This document shows positions 63,761 through 64,000 of a stretch of 64,000 nucleotides of DNA, one piece after another (within the stretch, counting starts at the first letter, position 1; each line of letters opens with the position of its first letter). Location of the stretch: NCBI RefSeq assembly GCF_000586435.1, contig NZ_BAWH01000001.1, positions 310,001-374,000 on the forward strand. The letters run 5' to 3'. Made by a program: the position numbers and the translations under genes. The stretch comes from Psychrobacter sp. JCM 18901. GTDB lineage: Bacteria > Pseudomonadota > Gammaproteobacteria > Pseudomonadales > Moraxellaceae. The notes beneath the pieces are model-generated. The model was not told where the DNA came from, made no database searches, and saw nothing but the letters and a program-made list of their open reading frames with translations.

Positions 63761-64000
63761 ATGACAAGCCCTAACAATAGTAATAAAAACAACACCAGTG
63801 CTAATAATGAAACGGACAATGAGTCGTCTGAAAAGCAGAACGGTATGCTTGCAGGTATTTTTGAGCGGGCAACCAAGTCAGGTCTCGGCCGTAAAAAGTC
63901 AAATCCTAGTCCTGTTGAATCAGCTGTGGCCAAGGATATGGCCGACATTCATAGCAATCCAACCAAGCTGCGCTTGGCGTTTTTAGGTGGTGGTAGCTTC
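63761..64000 (+). CDS. gpsA: Glycerol-3-phosphate dehydrogenase, 5' part
   Basis: Runs off the end of the window; 80 codons seen. After a ~70-residue Asn/Ser/Lys-rich N-terminal extension, the sequence KLRLAFLGGGSF begins a Rossmann fold matching the start of NAD(P)H-dependent glycerol-3-phosphate dehydrogenase (expected GxGxxG/SFGTA next). The call rests on this short motif and needs the downstream sequence. The family normally starts at the Rossmann strand, so the extension is unusual. Confidence 0.6.
   Translation, partial: MTSPNNSNKNNTSANNETDNESSEKQNGMLAGIFERATKSGLGRKKSNPSPVESAVAKDMADIHSNPTKLRLAFLGGGSF

Noticed and set aside
1..64000. Phase variation through the A/T runs
   Set aside because: Phase-variable tracts are usually G/C or longer and lie in surface genes; here the runs are spread over essential housekeeping genes such as msbA, lpxK, lipB and holB.
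1..64000. Widespread pseudogenisation (host-restricted genome)
   Set aside because: Breaks are single events with perfect frame continuation, no extra substitutions or stops, and hit essential genes; no IS elements or large deletions are present.
1..64000. CRISPR arrays, tRNA, rRNA, IS elements, prophage
   Set aside because: No spaced direct repeats, cloverleaf-like stretches, transposase motifs or phage structural genes were recognised on either strand.

Overview
The window looks like a chromosome segment of a Gram-negative gammaproteobacterium of the family Moraxellaceae, most likely Psychrobacter. The pointers are moderate A+T content, lipid A and KDO genes (msbA, lpxK, kdsB) beside exbB/exbD, the rsmG-parA-parB block, a MesX/MesD methionine synthase pair as known in Acinetobacter, and long Ser/Thr/Ala/Lys-rich extensions on housekeeping proteins. 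The genus is an inference from protein character and gene order; no search was run.

Layout. 1-2.1 kb: a secreted DUF11-like surface protein. 2.6-7.2 kb: aceE-aceF (pyruvate dehydrogenase E1 and E2). 7.4-11.7 kb: ompW, a tiny zinc-ribbon membrane protein, a Kv-type channel, a TerD protein and a WYL regulator. 12-14.8 kb: a Lon-related protease. 15.2-25.2 kb: rsmG-parA-parB, then exbB-exbD-msbA-lpxK-kdsB-holB-pilZ (envelope and replication). 25.3-31.3 kb: a PPK2 kinase, then thiolase / long FabG / MaoC hydratase, a divergent fatty-acyl module. 31.4-39.9 kb: DUF442 phosphatase, serine hydrolase, Na+/H+ antiporter, ilvD, two unknown genes and a HIT protein. 40-45 kb: BCCT transporter, tRNA-dihydrouridine synthase, DUF1622, SDR. 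45-49 kb: a folate-independent methionine synthase cluster (mesX-mesD-flavin reductase-TauE/SafE) behind a MetR-like operator. 49-56.5 kb: ppa, lipB, an aldehyde dehydrogenase and a choline ABC transporter (fused binding protein-permease plus ATPase). 56.7-64 kb: pncB, xseB, xseA, a lipoprotein, an alpha/beta hydrolase, zapE, a nitroreductase and the start of gpsA.

The most conspicuous property is that about 32 of 52 protein genes are interrupted by single- or double-base frameshifts. I count about 35 at runs of seven or eight A/T and about 18 where one base of a short run (GG, CC, TT, AA) seems lost. Essential genes are hit (lipB, msbA, lpxK, ilvD, aceE, xseA, holB), and in every case the protein family continues at once in the next frame. 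I read this as sequencing or consensus error rather than gene decay, so coordinates below span the whole reconstructed gene, with each break noted.

Functionally this is a housekeeping region with no phage, IS, CRISPR, rRNA or tRNA gene recognised. The parts most worth a second look are the MesX/MesD cluster with its palindrome, the FabG4-like module, the binding protein-permease fusion, and a few small unknown membrane proteins.
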